Shown in pieces: positions 19,797 through 28,540 of a DNA stretch of 64,000 nt. The DNA lies in the NCBI RefSeq assembly GCF_003863965.1, contig NZ_RRCN01000001.1, positions 4,484,304 to 4,548,303 of the forward strand. The letters are read 5' to 3'. Position 1 is the stretch's first letter. Each line of letters starts with the position of its first letter. The notes under the pieces are model-generated. The model was not told the origin of the DNA, did not search any database, and saw only the letters and a program-made list of their open reading frames with translations. The position numbers and the translations under genes are program-made. Source of the DNA: Paenibacillus oralis. GTDB lineage: Bacteria > Bacillota > Bacilli > Paenibacillales > Paenibacillaceae.

Positions 19797-21001
19797 ATGA
19801 GAACATGGAGCACAACATGGATAAAGACAGCGGCTTTTCTTCCGCTGCTGCTTTGTTTGGGAGGCTGCTGGGACCGTACGGAGCTAAACGATCTGGCGCT
19901 GATTACCGCGCTCGCTTTCGACCAGGCGGAGAATAATCAGGTTCGGGCGACCGTACAGTTTATCCTGCCGCAGAATCAGGCGGGAGGGGGGACGATGGGA
20001 GGCGGCGCCGCGGGGGCCGGCGCGGCAAAACGGACGTCCGTCCGCTCGGAAATGGGCCGGGATATCAGCGATGCTTTATCCAAGCTGCAGCGGGAAATCC
20101 CCAGAAGGATGTTCTGGGGCAGTGCAAAGTGTTTATTTTCGGTGAATCCGTGGCCAAAGCGGGAATCCGGGAACATCTCGATTTTTTGATCCGTTTTCCT
20201 TCGTCGCGGGAGCGGGCCTATATGTTCGTCAGCAAAGGAGAGGCGAGAAATACGCTCGAGTTGTTTCCGCCGATCGAAAGTTCTTCGGCCGAGGTGCTGC
20301 GGCGGCTGACCGATCTGGGGATCGGAATGCGCGTCACGATGCATCAATTGAGCCTAATGATATCCGGGGATTCGCGGGCGGCCGTGCTGCCGATGATTCA
20401 TATCTTGCCGAAAACCAAATCCGCCGAGCCGTTTCAAACGATTCCTTACTTGCTTGGAGGCGCCGTGTTCAAGGATGACAAAATGGTGGGGGTAATTTCC
20501 GAAAAAGTCACCCGGGGCGTCATGTGGCTTAGAAATGAAATTGGAGAATATACGTTGGTGTTTGAGGCGAAGGGAGCGGAAGGACTGGTGTCGTTAAAAC
20601 CGGTGAAGGCAACCATCAAGCTGATTCCCAAAATTGAAGGCGACAAATGGAAGATGATCGTCCGGGTGAACACGCATGGAGACATCATCCAAAACGGCAC
20701 TTCGATGGACCCTATGAACCCGAAATTGCTTAAAGAGATGAGCAAGGGATTCGAGGAGGATGTACAAGAACGAATCATGTCGGCATTCAACGAGGTTCAG
20801 CTCCGGTATAAAGCGGACATTTTTGAGTTCGGGAAAGCATTCCACCGCAAATATCCCAAACAATGGGAAAAAGTTCAGGACCACTGGGATATGCAATTTT
20901 TCAAAGTTCAAGTAATACCGAAGGTTAAAGCAAACATTACAAAGCCGGGGCTCATTAGCTCTCCGGAAGGGCTGCCGAGGGAAGAGGTGAAAAAGAAATG
21001 A
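19797..21001 (+). pseudogene. Spore germination lipoprotein, GerA-family C subunit, interrupted by a frameshift
   Basis: Reads as a GerAC/GerKC protein in two frames. The first part (19797 to ~20118) has a signal with lipobox LGGC followed by WDRTELNDLALITALAFDQA, the typical mature start, and runs to RRMFWG. The second part (~20120 to 21001) continues with CKVFIFGESVAKAGIREHLD and ends in the normal C-terminal domain. One base is missing in the GGGGC run at 20116-20120; restoring it joins the halves into about 400 aa, the usual length. The protein normally sits lipid-anchored beside the A and B subunits. This is either a true inactivating mutation or an assembly error in a homopolymer. Confidence 0.85.
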
Positions 21002-21219
21002 GATGGCTTTTTTTCTGCGCCGTCACGATCTCCGCGCTGCTGATTGCCCGTCTAGAATGGCGGAAACTAAAAGAAAAACCGGTAAGGGATAAGGTCGTAT
21101 TCGTGTCGCTGCTGCTCCTGGTGTGGGTCCTGTCCATGCTTGATCTGCCCAATACGCCTGGGCCCACTACGGCGCTTATGTTTATTTTCAAGCCGTTCCG
21201 CGGACTGGTGGAGCCGTGA
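20998..21219 (+). CDS. Small two-helix membrane protein of the germination operon (D-type subunit)
   Basis: 73 aa with two hydrophobic helices (WLFFCAVTISALLIARL and VVFVSLLLLVWVLSMLDL) around a short basic loop, ending in a Pro/Gly-rich tail. Its ATG overlaps the stop of the C-subunit gene (ATGA). Small two-helix proteins in this position are known in other GerA-type operons as D subunits that tune receptor function. The assignment rests on position, size and topology rather than a motif. Confidence 0.7.
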   Translation: MRWLFFCAVTISALLIARLEWRKLKEKPVRDKVVFVSLLLLVWVLSMLDLPNTPGPTTALMFIFKPFRGLVEP

Positions 21220-21271
21220 ACGATCTTTATTACAGTTAGCGCAGGATTGACCCGAGGAGAGGTGAACGATC

Positions 21272-22363
21272 ATGTTGGAAAAGGGAAAAATATCGGCTTT
21301 TCAAATGGGGCTCCTGATGTATCCGGCCGTGCTGGCTTCCGGGTTTTTGGTTTTGCCGACCATAACGGGCCAGTACGCCCAAAACGATCTTTGGCTTACC
21401 TGTGTACCGGCCGCCCTGGTAGGTCTGATCGCCGTATATACCGCAACCCGCTTGCATGAGCTTTTTCCGGGGCAAACGATCGTCCAGTACAGCGGGCAGA
21501 TTCTCGGCAAAATCCCCGGAAAAATCATCGGCCTCGTCTATATCACCTACAATTTGCATGCGTCCGGGGGAGTTACCCGGCAATACGCGGAATTTGTCAC
21601 GGGCAATTTTTTGTTTAAAACTCCGCTCCTGATCGTGATGGGGTCCCTGATTTTGCTGAGCGCGATCGCCGTGCGCGGCGGGGTGGAGATGCTGGCCCGG
21701 AGCACCGTCATTTTTTTGCCGCTGTTTATTCTCCCTGTTCTTTTTTTATTGCTGCTGATCCCCGATCTGGATGCCAAAACGATATTTCCGATTTTAAGCC
21801 ATGGGGTGGCCCCGGTCCTAAAAGGGTCCTTTTCGATGATGGGCTGGCTCAATGAAATGTTCTTGATGACTTTTTTTCTGCCCAGTCTGACCGATCCGGA
21901 GAAGGGGAGAAGATGGGGATACATTTCGGCGGCCGTGATCATTTTGTTTTTGACTTATTCCAACCTGATCACCTTATTTCTGCTGGGACCGGGTCTGCAA
22001 AATAAAGTCTACCCGCTGCTCGTCGCCTTCCGCTATATCGAGGTTGGCTCTTTCCTGGAAAATTTGGAATCCTTGCTGCTGGCGATGTGGGTCATCGGAA
22101 ATTTCCTGCAAGTCGGCGTCTTTCTCTACGCGGCCTCGCTTTCCCTGGCACAATGTTTTGAGCTTTCGGACTACCGGCCGATCGTGTTTCCGCTCGCCCT
22201 GCTCAGTTTGGCCATCGGCATTTGGGACGTGCCCAATTTCCCGGTGTTCGGATTGATGGTAAGGACGGCGGTTCCCTTCCATATCTTAACGACATACCTG
22301 GTGATCCCCCTGATTTTGCTGGCCGTCGCCGTCTTGCGCAAGCGGAAAACGACAGAGGAATGA
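21272..22363 (+). CDS. Spore germination permease, GerA-family B subunit
   Basis: 363-aa integral membrane protein of the APC-type GerAB/GerKB family with about ten helices. It starts KGKISAFQMGLLMYPAVLASG, and has YAQNDLWLTCVPAALVGLIAV and FFLPSLTDPEKGRRWGYISA. This subunit is the likely ligand-binding pore of the receptor. ATG 21272 follows GAGGAGAGGTG. It closes the operon; I see no strong terminator in the next 200 bp, only an AT-rich stretch. Confidence 0.9.
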   Translation: MLEKGKISAFQMGLLMYPAVLASGFLVLPTITGQYAQNDLWLTCVPAALVGLIAVYTATRLHELFPGQTIVQYSGQILGKIPGKIIGLVYITYNLHASGGVTRQYAEFVTGNFLFKTPLLIVMGSLILLSAIAVRGGVEMLARSTVIFLPLFILPVLFLLLLIPDLDAKTIFPILSHGVAPVLKGSFSMMGWLNEMFLMTFFLPSLTDPEKGRRWGYISAAVIILFLTYSNLITLFLLGPGLQNKVYPLLVAFRYIEVGSFLENLESLLLAMWVIGNFLQVGVFLYAASLSLAQCFELSDYRPIVFPLALLSLAIGIWDVPNFPVFGLMVRTAVPFHILTTYLVIPLILLAVAVLRKRKTTEE

Positions 22364-22567
22364 AGTTGATAAAGAATATTAAGCTTTATTTTTTTGGTTT
22401 AAAACAGAAATCGGGGCTTACTAGAGGTTGGACAAAATAATTTACAGCACTCAAAATGGAAAATAAGGAATAATATACATTGAAATTTACATGAATTATG
22501 TATTAAATCATAATACGTGTTTCTTTACCATAGGATCATTCAGGGGGGATACAACTGCGCTTCGTAT

Positions 22568-22581
22568 AGATAGCGCTTTCA
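22568..22581. promoter_or_regulatory. Catabolite response element (cre)
   Basis: AGATAGCGCTTTCA matches the palindromic cre core TGAAAGCGCTTTCA at 12 of 14 positions. It lies 41 bp before the ATG of the secreted glycosidase-like gene, so CcpA repression by preferred sugars is likely. Confidence 0.65.
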
Positions 22582-22621
22582 AGGAATGCGGGTTCAGTTC
22601 AAATTGCAGGGAGGAGATGGT

Positions 22622-24772
22622 ATGCTGAGAAGATTGACGAGTATAGGCATTGCATGGTTGATTATGCTTCTAATCGCACCGCAGGTTTTTGCAGAAGGCG
22701 GACCGGCGGCCGTTCAGAGTGAAATTACGGTAAACAACGCCCCCGTCTTCACGGATGCAGGGACGGATGCAAGAGGGATTCGCCCCGGCACCTTCGGTTC
22801 GGAATACGGGCGAATGCTTAAACTGTCAAATGGTCAATGGCTTGCCGTTTATACGATCTATGACAATAATGGGTACACCCGTGATACGAACGGCGGAACT
22901 AGGCTTCAAGTGGCGAGGAGTACCGATAATGCCCGGAACTGGAGCGTTTTGAGTACGATTAGCGATCCGGGCAGTGACCTCGATAACGGTCAAATGATTC
23001 AATTGCCTGGCGGGGACATTCTCCTGGCAGCCCGGTCCGTGCGGTGGGGGGAATCCTTTTATCTCCCCGTATACAAAAGTACGGATGGCGGTGTGACGTG
23101 GACTTATTTAAGCAATATCGACAGCAATGCCGGAGCGCCCGGAACGCTTGGGGGAAGAGGAGTCTACGAGCCGCATTTCGGGTTTCTGGCGGATGGGCGT
23201 TTGGCCGTCTATTATTCCAGCGAGAAATATGCGGGCAGCTCACCGGCGTATAGTCAAGTCATCTCGCTGAAAGTATCGACGGATAACGGGGGTTCCTGGG
23301 GCAATGAAATATTCGCCGCCTGGGATCCGGGGAATTCCGCATCCAGGCCGGGCATGCCGGTCTGGACAAAAATGAACAACGGAAAGTATATCTTAACCTT
23401 CGAGGTTTGCGGAACGGCAAGCTGCAATATTTATTATAAAATATCCGATGACGGGGTCACTTGGTCCAGCGGCTTGGGGAATCCGATTCCGGATCAGAAC
23501 GGCGCTCCATATGTTCTCTCGCTGAGAGATGGGCGATTGGCCGTTACCAGCAATAACAGCAAGCTGTCGTTCAGCAACGATTATGGGGCGACTTGGTATA
23601 CCAATGACCAGGCGTTATGGCCGGGCGGTTTTCCGGATTACATCTGGGCAAGTCTGTATCAAACCGGAACGAATGAGATTGCCGCCATGACCTCCGCGCT
23701 CCGTACGGAGGGCGGACACAACGTCAAAATTAAATTCCTCACGCTCCCGACAAGTTTTTCGGATCAGTTCTCCGACGGGAACGATACGGGCTGGACGAAA
23801 TTCGAAGGTACCTGGACCGTCTCTAACGGGGCGTATAACGTGAGCTCGGTAAATGCGGCGAAATCGGTGATTAATCCTTATGTTTCTTTGGTTAATTACT
23901 CGGCCGAGGCAGAGATTACCCTGAACAACGCCGGTCAAGCCAGTTTAATCTTTGATGTCACGAGTCCTGCCAATGGCACGGACAGTTTTAGGGGATACAG
24001 CGCGGGGATCGACACGAATGGAACGTTATGGCTAGGTAAATTCAACAACAATTATACCGAGCTGGCCAGTGCGCCTGTTTCCATATCCACGGGAGTTGCC
24101 TATAAATTGAAGGTCGTCAAAAATTTCGGCAGAATTCAAGTGTTCCTGGATAATGTGCTGAAACTGGACTACACCGATACAACGTACAGCAGAGGTACGG
24201 TAGGCGTACGCGGAGGCTTCGGAAACAGCGCGAAATTCGATAACGTGACGGTAACACCGCACACGTATTCGAATAACTTCGACAGCCATTCGGATACCGG
24301 GTGGACACGTTATGGAGGTACGTGGTCGTTCAAGGATGGGGTGTATACAGTAGCTTCTCCGGCCGAATTTGCCAAATCCGTGCTCAACCAGCGTACGACC
24401 GGTGCGAATTATACGATCGAAGGCGATATACGAATCAATAATAGCGGAGAAGGCAGCCTGATTTGGAATACAAGCAATTCGGCAGTCGGGACGGATAGCT
24501 TTAAAGGGTATGGTGCGGGAATCAAAACGGATGGTTCCGTATGGCTGGGGAAATTCAACAACAATTACACAAACCTTGGCAGTGCTTCTTTCCAAATTAA
24601 CCCTGGTACATGGTATACGTTGAAAGTAGTCGTAACCGGTCCGCGTATGCAAGTGTACGTGAACAATACGCCGCTGATCGACAAAACGGATCATACTTAC
24701 AATAACGGCTCATTGGGAGTGCGAGCCGGATATAACAACAATGTCAGCTTTGATAATATAAGAATGTATTAA
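22622..24772 (+). CDS. Secreted Asp-box beta-propeller glycosidase-like protein with two LamG-like domains
   Basis: 716 aa. A signal peptide ends near APQVFA. Residues ~30-385 form a six-bladed propeller marked by five Asp boxes (STDNARNW, STDGGVTW, STDNGGSW, SDDGVTW, SNDYGATW), as in sialidases and GH93 exo-arabinanases. The stretch with SRPGMPVW and LTFEVCG leans towards the GH93-like side, but I cannot settle the substrate. Residues ~390-550 and ~555-716 are two copies of a concanavalin-type LamG-like domain, each with WLGKFNNNYT. The start was chosen at ATG 22622 behind GGGAGGAGATG. A cre site and a terminator bound it as a single-gene unit. Confidence 0.75.
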   Translation: MLRRLTSIGIAWLIMLLIAPQVFAEGGPAAVQSEITVNNAPVFTDAGTDARGIRPGTFGSEYGRMLKLSNGQWLAVYTIYDNNGYTRDTNGGTRLQVARSTDNARNWSVLSTISDPGSDLDNGQMIQLPGGDILLAARSVRWGESFYLPVYKSTDGGVTWTYLSNIDSNAGAPGTLGGRGVYEPHFGFLADGRLAVYYSSEKYAGSSPAYSQVISLKVSTDNGGSWGNEIFAAWDPGNSASRPGMPVWTKMNNGKYILTFEVCGTASCNIYYKISDDGVTWSSGLGNPIPDQNGAPYVLSLRDGRLAVTSNNSKLSFSNDYGATWYTNDQALWPGGFPDYIWASLYQTGTNEIAAMTSALRTEGGHNVKIKFLTLPTSFSDQFSDGNDTGWTKFEGTWTVSNGAYNVSSVNAAKSVINPYVSLVNYSAEAEITLNNAGQASLIFDVTSPANGTDSFRGYSAGIDTNGTLWLGKFNNNYTELASAPVSISTGVAYKLKVVKNFGRIQVFLDNVLKLDYTDTTYSRGTVGVRGGFGNSAKFDNVTVTPHTYSNNFDSHSDTGWTRYGGTWSFKDGVYTVASPAEFAKSVLNQRTTGANYTIEGDIRINNSGEGSLIWNTSNSAVGTDSFKGYGAGIKTDGSVWLGKFNNNYTNLGSASFQINPGTWYTLKVVVTGPRMQVYVNNTPLIDKTDHTYNNGSLGVRAGYNNNVSFDNIRMY
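23755..24769 (+). repeat. Tandem duplication encoding two LamG-like domains
   Basis: Two domains of about 160 residues follow each other. Shared signatures are the D-S/T-GWT entry, GTDSF-GY-AGI, WLGKFNNNYT and a GxxGVR-G end. The boundary is near 24268. The divergence at DNA level suggests an old duplication. Confidence 0.8.
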
Positions 24773-24783
24773 TGAAAAAGCAA

Positions 24784-24824
24784 AGCGCCGCGGCCTAATT
24801 ACAAAGGTATGCGGCGCTGTTTTG
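24784..24824 (+). terminator. Terminator of the Asp-box protein gene
   Basis: Perfect AGCGCCGC / GCGGCGCT stem (24784-24791 and 24811-24818) followed by GTTTTG. Confidence 0.8.
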
Positions 24825-25143
24825 TTGGATCAAAGGTCTCTTGTTATGGTTCAATCATAATAAATTGATACAAAAATAAATATTCCATCAACCAAGGGAT
24901 TGCTACGACATATACCGGCGCGGTTAGCAGCTTTGGCGGCCTCAAGTATATCCATTATCCCGAATTCCAAAGTTATTTTCAGTAACGGACATACTTTACT
25001 CTAAACCTTGTTTCACCAGCACTAAGTAAACTCTGCACAAATAAGATTAGTTTGTTCATTAAAATGGCTCCGGTCATCCCCTTTACGGTTGTGGTCGGAG
25101 TATTTCTGTTATGATTGAATTGACAGATGTAGTAAATCGGTTC
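24825..25143. other. Gene-free stretch before the dispersed repeat
   Basis: No credible gene. There is a short coding-like run ending at ~24984 (GAVSSFGGLKYIHYPEFQ, then a stop), possibly a gene scrap. A weak CTCCG/CGGAG hairpin lies around 25068-25100. Neither is strong enough to name. Confidence 0.4.
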
Positions 25144-25413
25144 TTGACACCCGGCTGCCGGAACGATCAACCTTTGGCCTTCAAAATAGCGGAACTTGAT
25201 GTACTTATTATCCGGGGTCAGGCCTGTTCATCCCCATTAGCGGCATTTTTTGTACTTATTTTCCCACGAATGCCCCGGAATGTTAGCATTTCCTTACTAC
25301 TCAAGAAAATAGCGACATAAATTTCCCCTATTTCTTTCACATGGATGAATATCGCCGGAATAACGCCCTTTTTTGTCCTTATGTTTTTCGCCGGAGTTTC
25401 TAAGAGTAGCCTA
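25144..25413. repeat. Dispersed intergenic repeat, copy A
   Basis: About 270 bp that aligns along its whole length with 47158-47428, in the same orientation. Both begin GACA-CCGGCTGCCGGAAC and end near GTAGCCT. Inside are four or five diverged units of the form ATAGCGGNATTTTNTGTNCTTATTTTCC, at about 25184, 25236, 25309 and 25359. No reading frame is conserved between copies, so this is a noncoding element. Confidence 0.85.
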
Positions 25414-25507
25414 ATGTAAAGCCAGATATGTTCAGCGCCGCCCCACTACGAAAAAGAGAATGGAAAAATATTGAATATTTAAATCCTTACTTATCCCATG
25501 AGATTAA

Positions 25508-25536
25508 TTGACAAGATTCAAAAACGGCTATATAAT
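25508..25536 (+). promoter_or_regulatory. Consensus sigma-A promoter of the hydantoinase operon
   Basis: Perfect TTGACA (25508-25513), 17-bp spacer, perfect TATAAT (25531-25536). It lies about 125 bp before the FCD regulator. A dyad ATCGG-N8-CCGAT near 25582-25600 in the leader is a candidate operator for that regulator. Confidence 0.85.
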
Positions 25537-25660
25537 CACTTTAAATCGTTGAAGATTCCATAACTGTAGATAAAATCCAGATCGGAATCCGAGCCGATTA
25601 TTTATTTAAATTTTTTGTTAATCATCACTGATTATTAACGTCTTCTAGCAGGAGGAACGT

Positions 25661-26392
25661 ATGATTGCCAAAGAATACGACCAGATGAAACTGGAGTATG
25701 AGCTGCTCTCTTATTTGGACAAGCAGGAAACCCCGGTTGGCGCCACGACGCTGGTGCTTGTACTGGACAAGAAGTTCGGACTCAGCCAGGCGTCGATCGG
25801 CCGGAAGCTGATGGAATTCGATACGCTGGGGTACACCGAAAGCGTCGGCCGGAAGGGCCGTTTGCTTACGGCCGCAGGCAAGGAGCGGCTAGCGGAGCTG
25901 AGCCGGCAGCTTACTCAACTGCGCGACAGCTCCAGGCTGCTTGACGCTTTGAAAATATCCGACGAGCAATCGCTGCTCAATATATTGGTGGCAAGACGCG
26001 CTTTGGAGCGGGAGACCGCATGGCTCGCGGCCACTAACGCCAGCGAACAGGACATCGTTCTTTTATGGGAATCGATCGCGCTGCAGGAGACCGCTCTGTC
26101 CGAGGGCCGAATTCCGATCGCGGAGGACCGGGAATTTCATGAGCGCATCGCCAGGATCGCCGGCAACCCGATCCTGCTTCATGCTTTGCAGCTCGTTTGG
26201 GGCGAAGGAGCCAATCTGCCGGCAACGGCTATCATCCGTAAAGAGGTCGGCAGTGAACTGGTTGTCGATCATCGCAGAATTATCGGCTGTATCGTAAGTC
26301 ATTCCCCCTATGAGGCGGCATCCGCCATGGTGAACCACATCAATCAGATGATCGAGGATGTCCGCACTTACTTTGGCGGGACCCGCTCCTAA
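25661..26392 (+). CDS. FCD-type (GntR-superfamily-like) transcriptional regulator
   Basis: 243 aa. Residues ~90-235 form an all-helical FCD ligand domain: ARRALERETAWLAA, EDREFHERIARIAGNPIL with the metal/ligand residues D, H and later H in VDHRRIIGCIVSHSP, and AMVNHINQMIEDV. The N-terminal ~80 residues are a winged helix of unusual type (KKFGLSQASIGRKLMEFD, then GRLLTAAGKERLAEL) more like NrpR/RNase R-type winged helices than a standard GntR domain. ATG follows CAGGAGGAACGT. As first gene behind a strong promoter it probably represses the catabolic operon that follows until the substrate binds. Confidence 0.8.
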   Translation: MIAKEYDQMKLEYELLSYLDKQETPVGATTLVLVLDKKFGLSQASIGRKLMEFDTLGYTESVGRKGRLLTAAGKERLAELSRQLTQLRDSSRLLDALKISDEQSLLNILVARRALERETAWLAATNASEQDIVLLWESIALQETALSEGRIPIAEDREFHERIARIAGNPILLHALQLVWGEGANLPATAIIRKEVGSELVVDHRRIIGCIVSHSPYEAASAMVNHINQMIEDVRTYFGGTRS

Positions 26393-26485
26393 AACGGAGT
26401 AAAGCCAAGGCAACAAAAAAACGATAAAAGAGGTAGTTACCTTATTTTTTGAACTCTCACCAAAAATTACAAAGGGGCGGTCAAC

Positions 26486-28540
26486 ATGACTCAAAAATAC
26501 CGTCTTGGCATCGACATTGGCGGAACCTTCACCGATGTGATGCTGACCGGCCATGCGGGCGAAGTAGCGGCGGTGCTCAAGACGCCATCCGTACCCTCCG
26601 CTCCGGAGCAGGCGATCTTTCATACGCTGCGGCAGTTAAAGGAAACCGGCATCGATATCGGGGCGATTGAGCTGTTTGTCCACGGTACAACGCTGGGAGT
26701 CAACACCTTGATCGAACGCAATGGGGCGAAGACGGGTCTCCTTGTAACCAGCGGCTTTCGCGATGTGCTTGAAATTCGCCGGCTGCGTTTGGAGAACACG
26801 ACGGATTTATACGGGGACAAGGCCTTGCCGCTGATTCCCCGTCATCTCGTCAAGGAGATCGATGAACGTTGCCTGGCGGATGGACGGATCTATCGTCCGC
26901 TGCGTCCGGATGAGCTGCGCAGCGCAGTGGCGGAATTGCTGGACGAAGGGGTTACCGCAATCGCCGTCTCGTTCCTGCATGCGTATCATAATCCGGAGCA
27001 TGAGCGCCAGGCGGCCGAGCTGATCCGCCGTGAATTTCCCGGCGTGTTCGTCTCGGCGAGCAGCGAGGTTTGGCCGCAGCAGCGGGAATACGAGCGAACG
27101 CTGGCGACCGTTATGAACGCTTATGTGGGTTCGCGTATGAGCGAATATTTCCAGCGGCTGGAGGCCGGGGCCGCGGAGCAGGGGCTGCGGGCGCAGGTGT
27201 TGTCCACGATGTCCAACGGCGGGATTATGACCGCCCGGCGCGCGGCGCAGGAGCCGGTCAAAACACTGCTCTCCGGTCCGGCGTCCGGCGTCATCGGCGC
27301 CACGCATGTCGCCCGTCTGGCCGGCATCGACAAGGTGATCACTTTCGACATGGGGGGCACAAGTGTCGACGTGGCGCTAATCGATGGAGAGCCGGCCTAC
27401 TCCAGCGAGAACCAGGTCGGAGATTTTCCGGTCATCATTCCGGCGGTTGATGTGACGGCGATTGGCGCCGGCGGCGGCTCGGTCGCCTGGGTGGATTCGG
27501 CGGGCGTGCTGAAGGCGGGGCCGCGCAGCGCGGGCGCCGATCCCGGCCCGGCCTGCTACGGACGGGGCGGACAGGAGGCGACGACAACCGACGCTTACGT
27601 GCATCTCGGCATCATCCACCCCGAGCGGTTTCTCGGCGGCGGCATGGCGCTGGATGAACGGCTCGCCGCCGCGGTTCTGACCCGGCTCGGAGAGCGGATC
27701 GGCCTCGATTCCCGCGCGGCCGCCCAAGCGATCATCGATGTGGCCACCGCCAATATGTACGCCCAGTTTACGCCGCTAATGGCCCGCAAAGGGGTTGATC
27801 CCCGGGATTTTACGCTCCTGGCCTACGGGGGAGCCGGTCCGACCCACGCGTTTTTGCTGGCCCGCGAGGTGGGCATCCGGCGGGTGCTCGTTCCGCCTTC
27901 CCCCGGAACACTGTGCGCGACCGGTTGCGTGGTCGCCGACCTGCGCAACGATTTTGTCCGCACGGTCTATAAGACGGAGCAGCAGCTGCAGCCCGGCGAG
28001 ATCGGCGAGACGTTTCAAGCTTTGAAGGAGCAAGGGCAATGCTGGCTGAACGAGGAGAGCAGCCGGGGGATCGCGCTGGACACGAGCTATGTGCAATGCA
28101 GCGCCGATATGCGCTATGAAGGGCAAGCCTTCGATATTGAAGTATCGCTTCCCGTGGAAGGAGCGGAGGCGGAGGCCGAAGCGATCCGGCGATTTCATCA
28201 GCGGTACCATGACATTTTTGGCATCAGCCAGCCCGGCGCGCCCGTCACGTTCGTCAATCTCCGGGCGTCGGTGGTCGGGGTTACCCGCAAGGCGGGAGCG
28301 ATCCGCCCGCCGGAACGGGCGGCGGAGCGTTCCGCATCCGGCGCTCCGGAGCGGCGCCAGTTGTTCTTTGACGGCCAGTCATGGACGGCCAGCGTGCTGA
28401 AGCGGTCCGAGCTGCCGTCGGAGTCGGCGCTATCCGGTCCGGTCATCATCGAAGAGTACGATACGACGGTGTTTGTTCCGCCGGGCTATCGGGTCAGCCG
28501 GGACAAGCTGGGCAATATTATCGGGGAGGCGGAAGCATGA
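26486..28540 (+). CDS. hyuA: Hydantoinase/oxoprolinase, subunit A
   Basis: ATP-binding subunit of an HyuA/HyuB enzyme, which opens cyclic amides such as hydantoins or 5-oxoproline at the cost of ATP; relatives act on N-methylhydantoin or carboxylate ketones. 684 aa: GIDIGGTFTDVML is the actin-like phosphate loop, HGTTLGVNTLIERNGAKTGL, LLSGPASGVIGA, FDMGGTSVDVALIDG the second phosphate loop, GAGGGSVAWVD, and AYGGAGPTHAF. ATG follows AAAGGGGCGGTCAAC. The stop overlaps the start of subunit B by ATGA, as expected for a tight complex. Confidence 0.9.
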   Translation: MTQKYRLGIDIGGTFTDVMLTGHAGEVAAVLKTPSVPSAPEQAIFHTLRQLKETGIDIGAIELFVHGTTLGVNTLIERNGAKTGLLVTSGFRDVLEIRRLRLENTTDLYGDKALPLIPRHLVKEIDERCLADGRIYRPLRPDELRSAVAELLDEGVTAIAVSFLHAYHNPEHERQAAELIRREFPGVFVSASSEVWPQQREYERTLATVMNAYVGSRMSEYFQRLEAGAAEQGLRAQVLSTMSNGGIMTARRAAQEPVKTLLSGPASGVIGATHVARLAGIDKVITFDMGGTSVDVALIDGEPAYSSENQVGDFPVIIPAVDVTAIGAGGGSVAWVDSAGVLKAGPRSAGADPGPACYGRGGQEATTTDAYVHLGIIHPERFLGGGMALDERLAAAVLTRLGERIGLDSRAAAQAIIDVATANMYAQFTPLMARKGVDPRDFTLLAYGGAGPTHAFLLAREVGIRRVLVPPSPGTLCATGCVVADLRNDFVRTVYKTEQQLQPGEIGETFQALKEQGQCWLNEESSRGIALDTSYVQCSADMRYEGQAFDIEVSLPVEGAEAEAEAIRRFHQRYHDIFGISQPGAPVTFVNLRASVVGVTRKAGAIRPPERAAERSASGAPERRQLFFDGQSWTASVLKRSELPSESALSGPVIIEEYDTTVFVPPGYRVSRDKLGNIIGEAEA

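Noticed and set aside
25111-25320. 69-aa ORF inside repeat copy A, and 47151-47366 inside copy B
   Set aside because: The two frames do not encode similar proteins although the DNA is similar, so the repeat is not coding.
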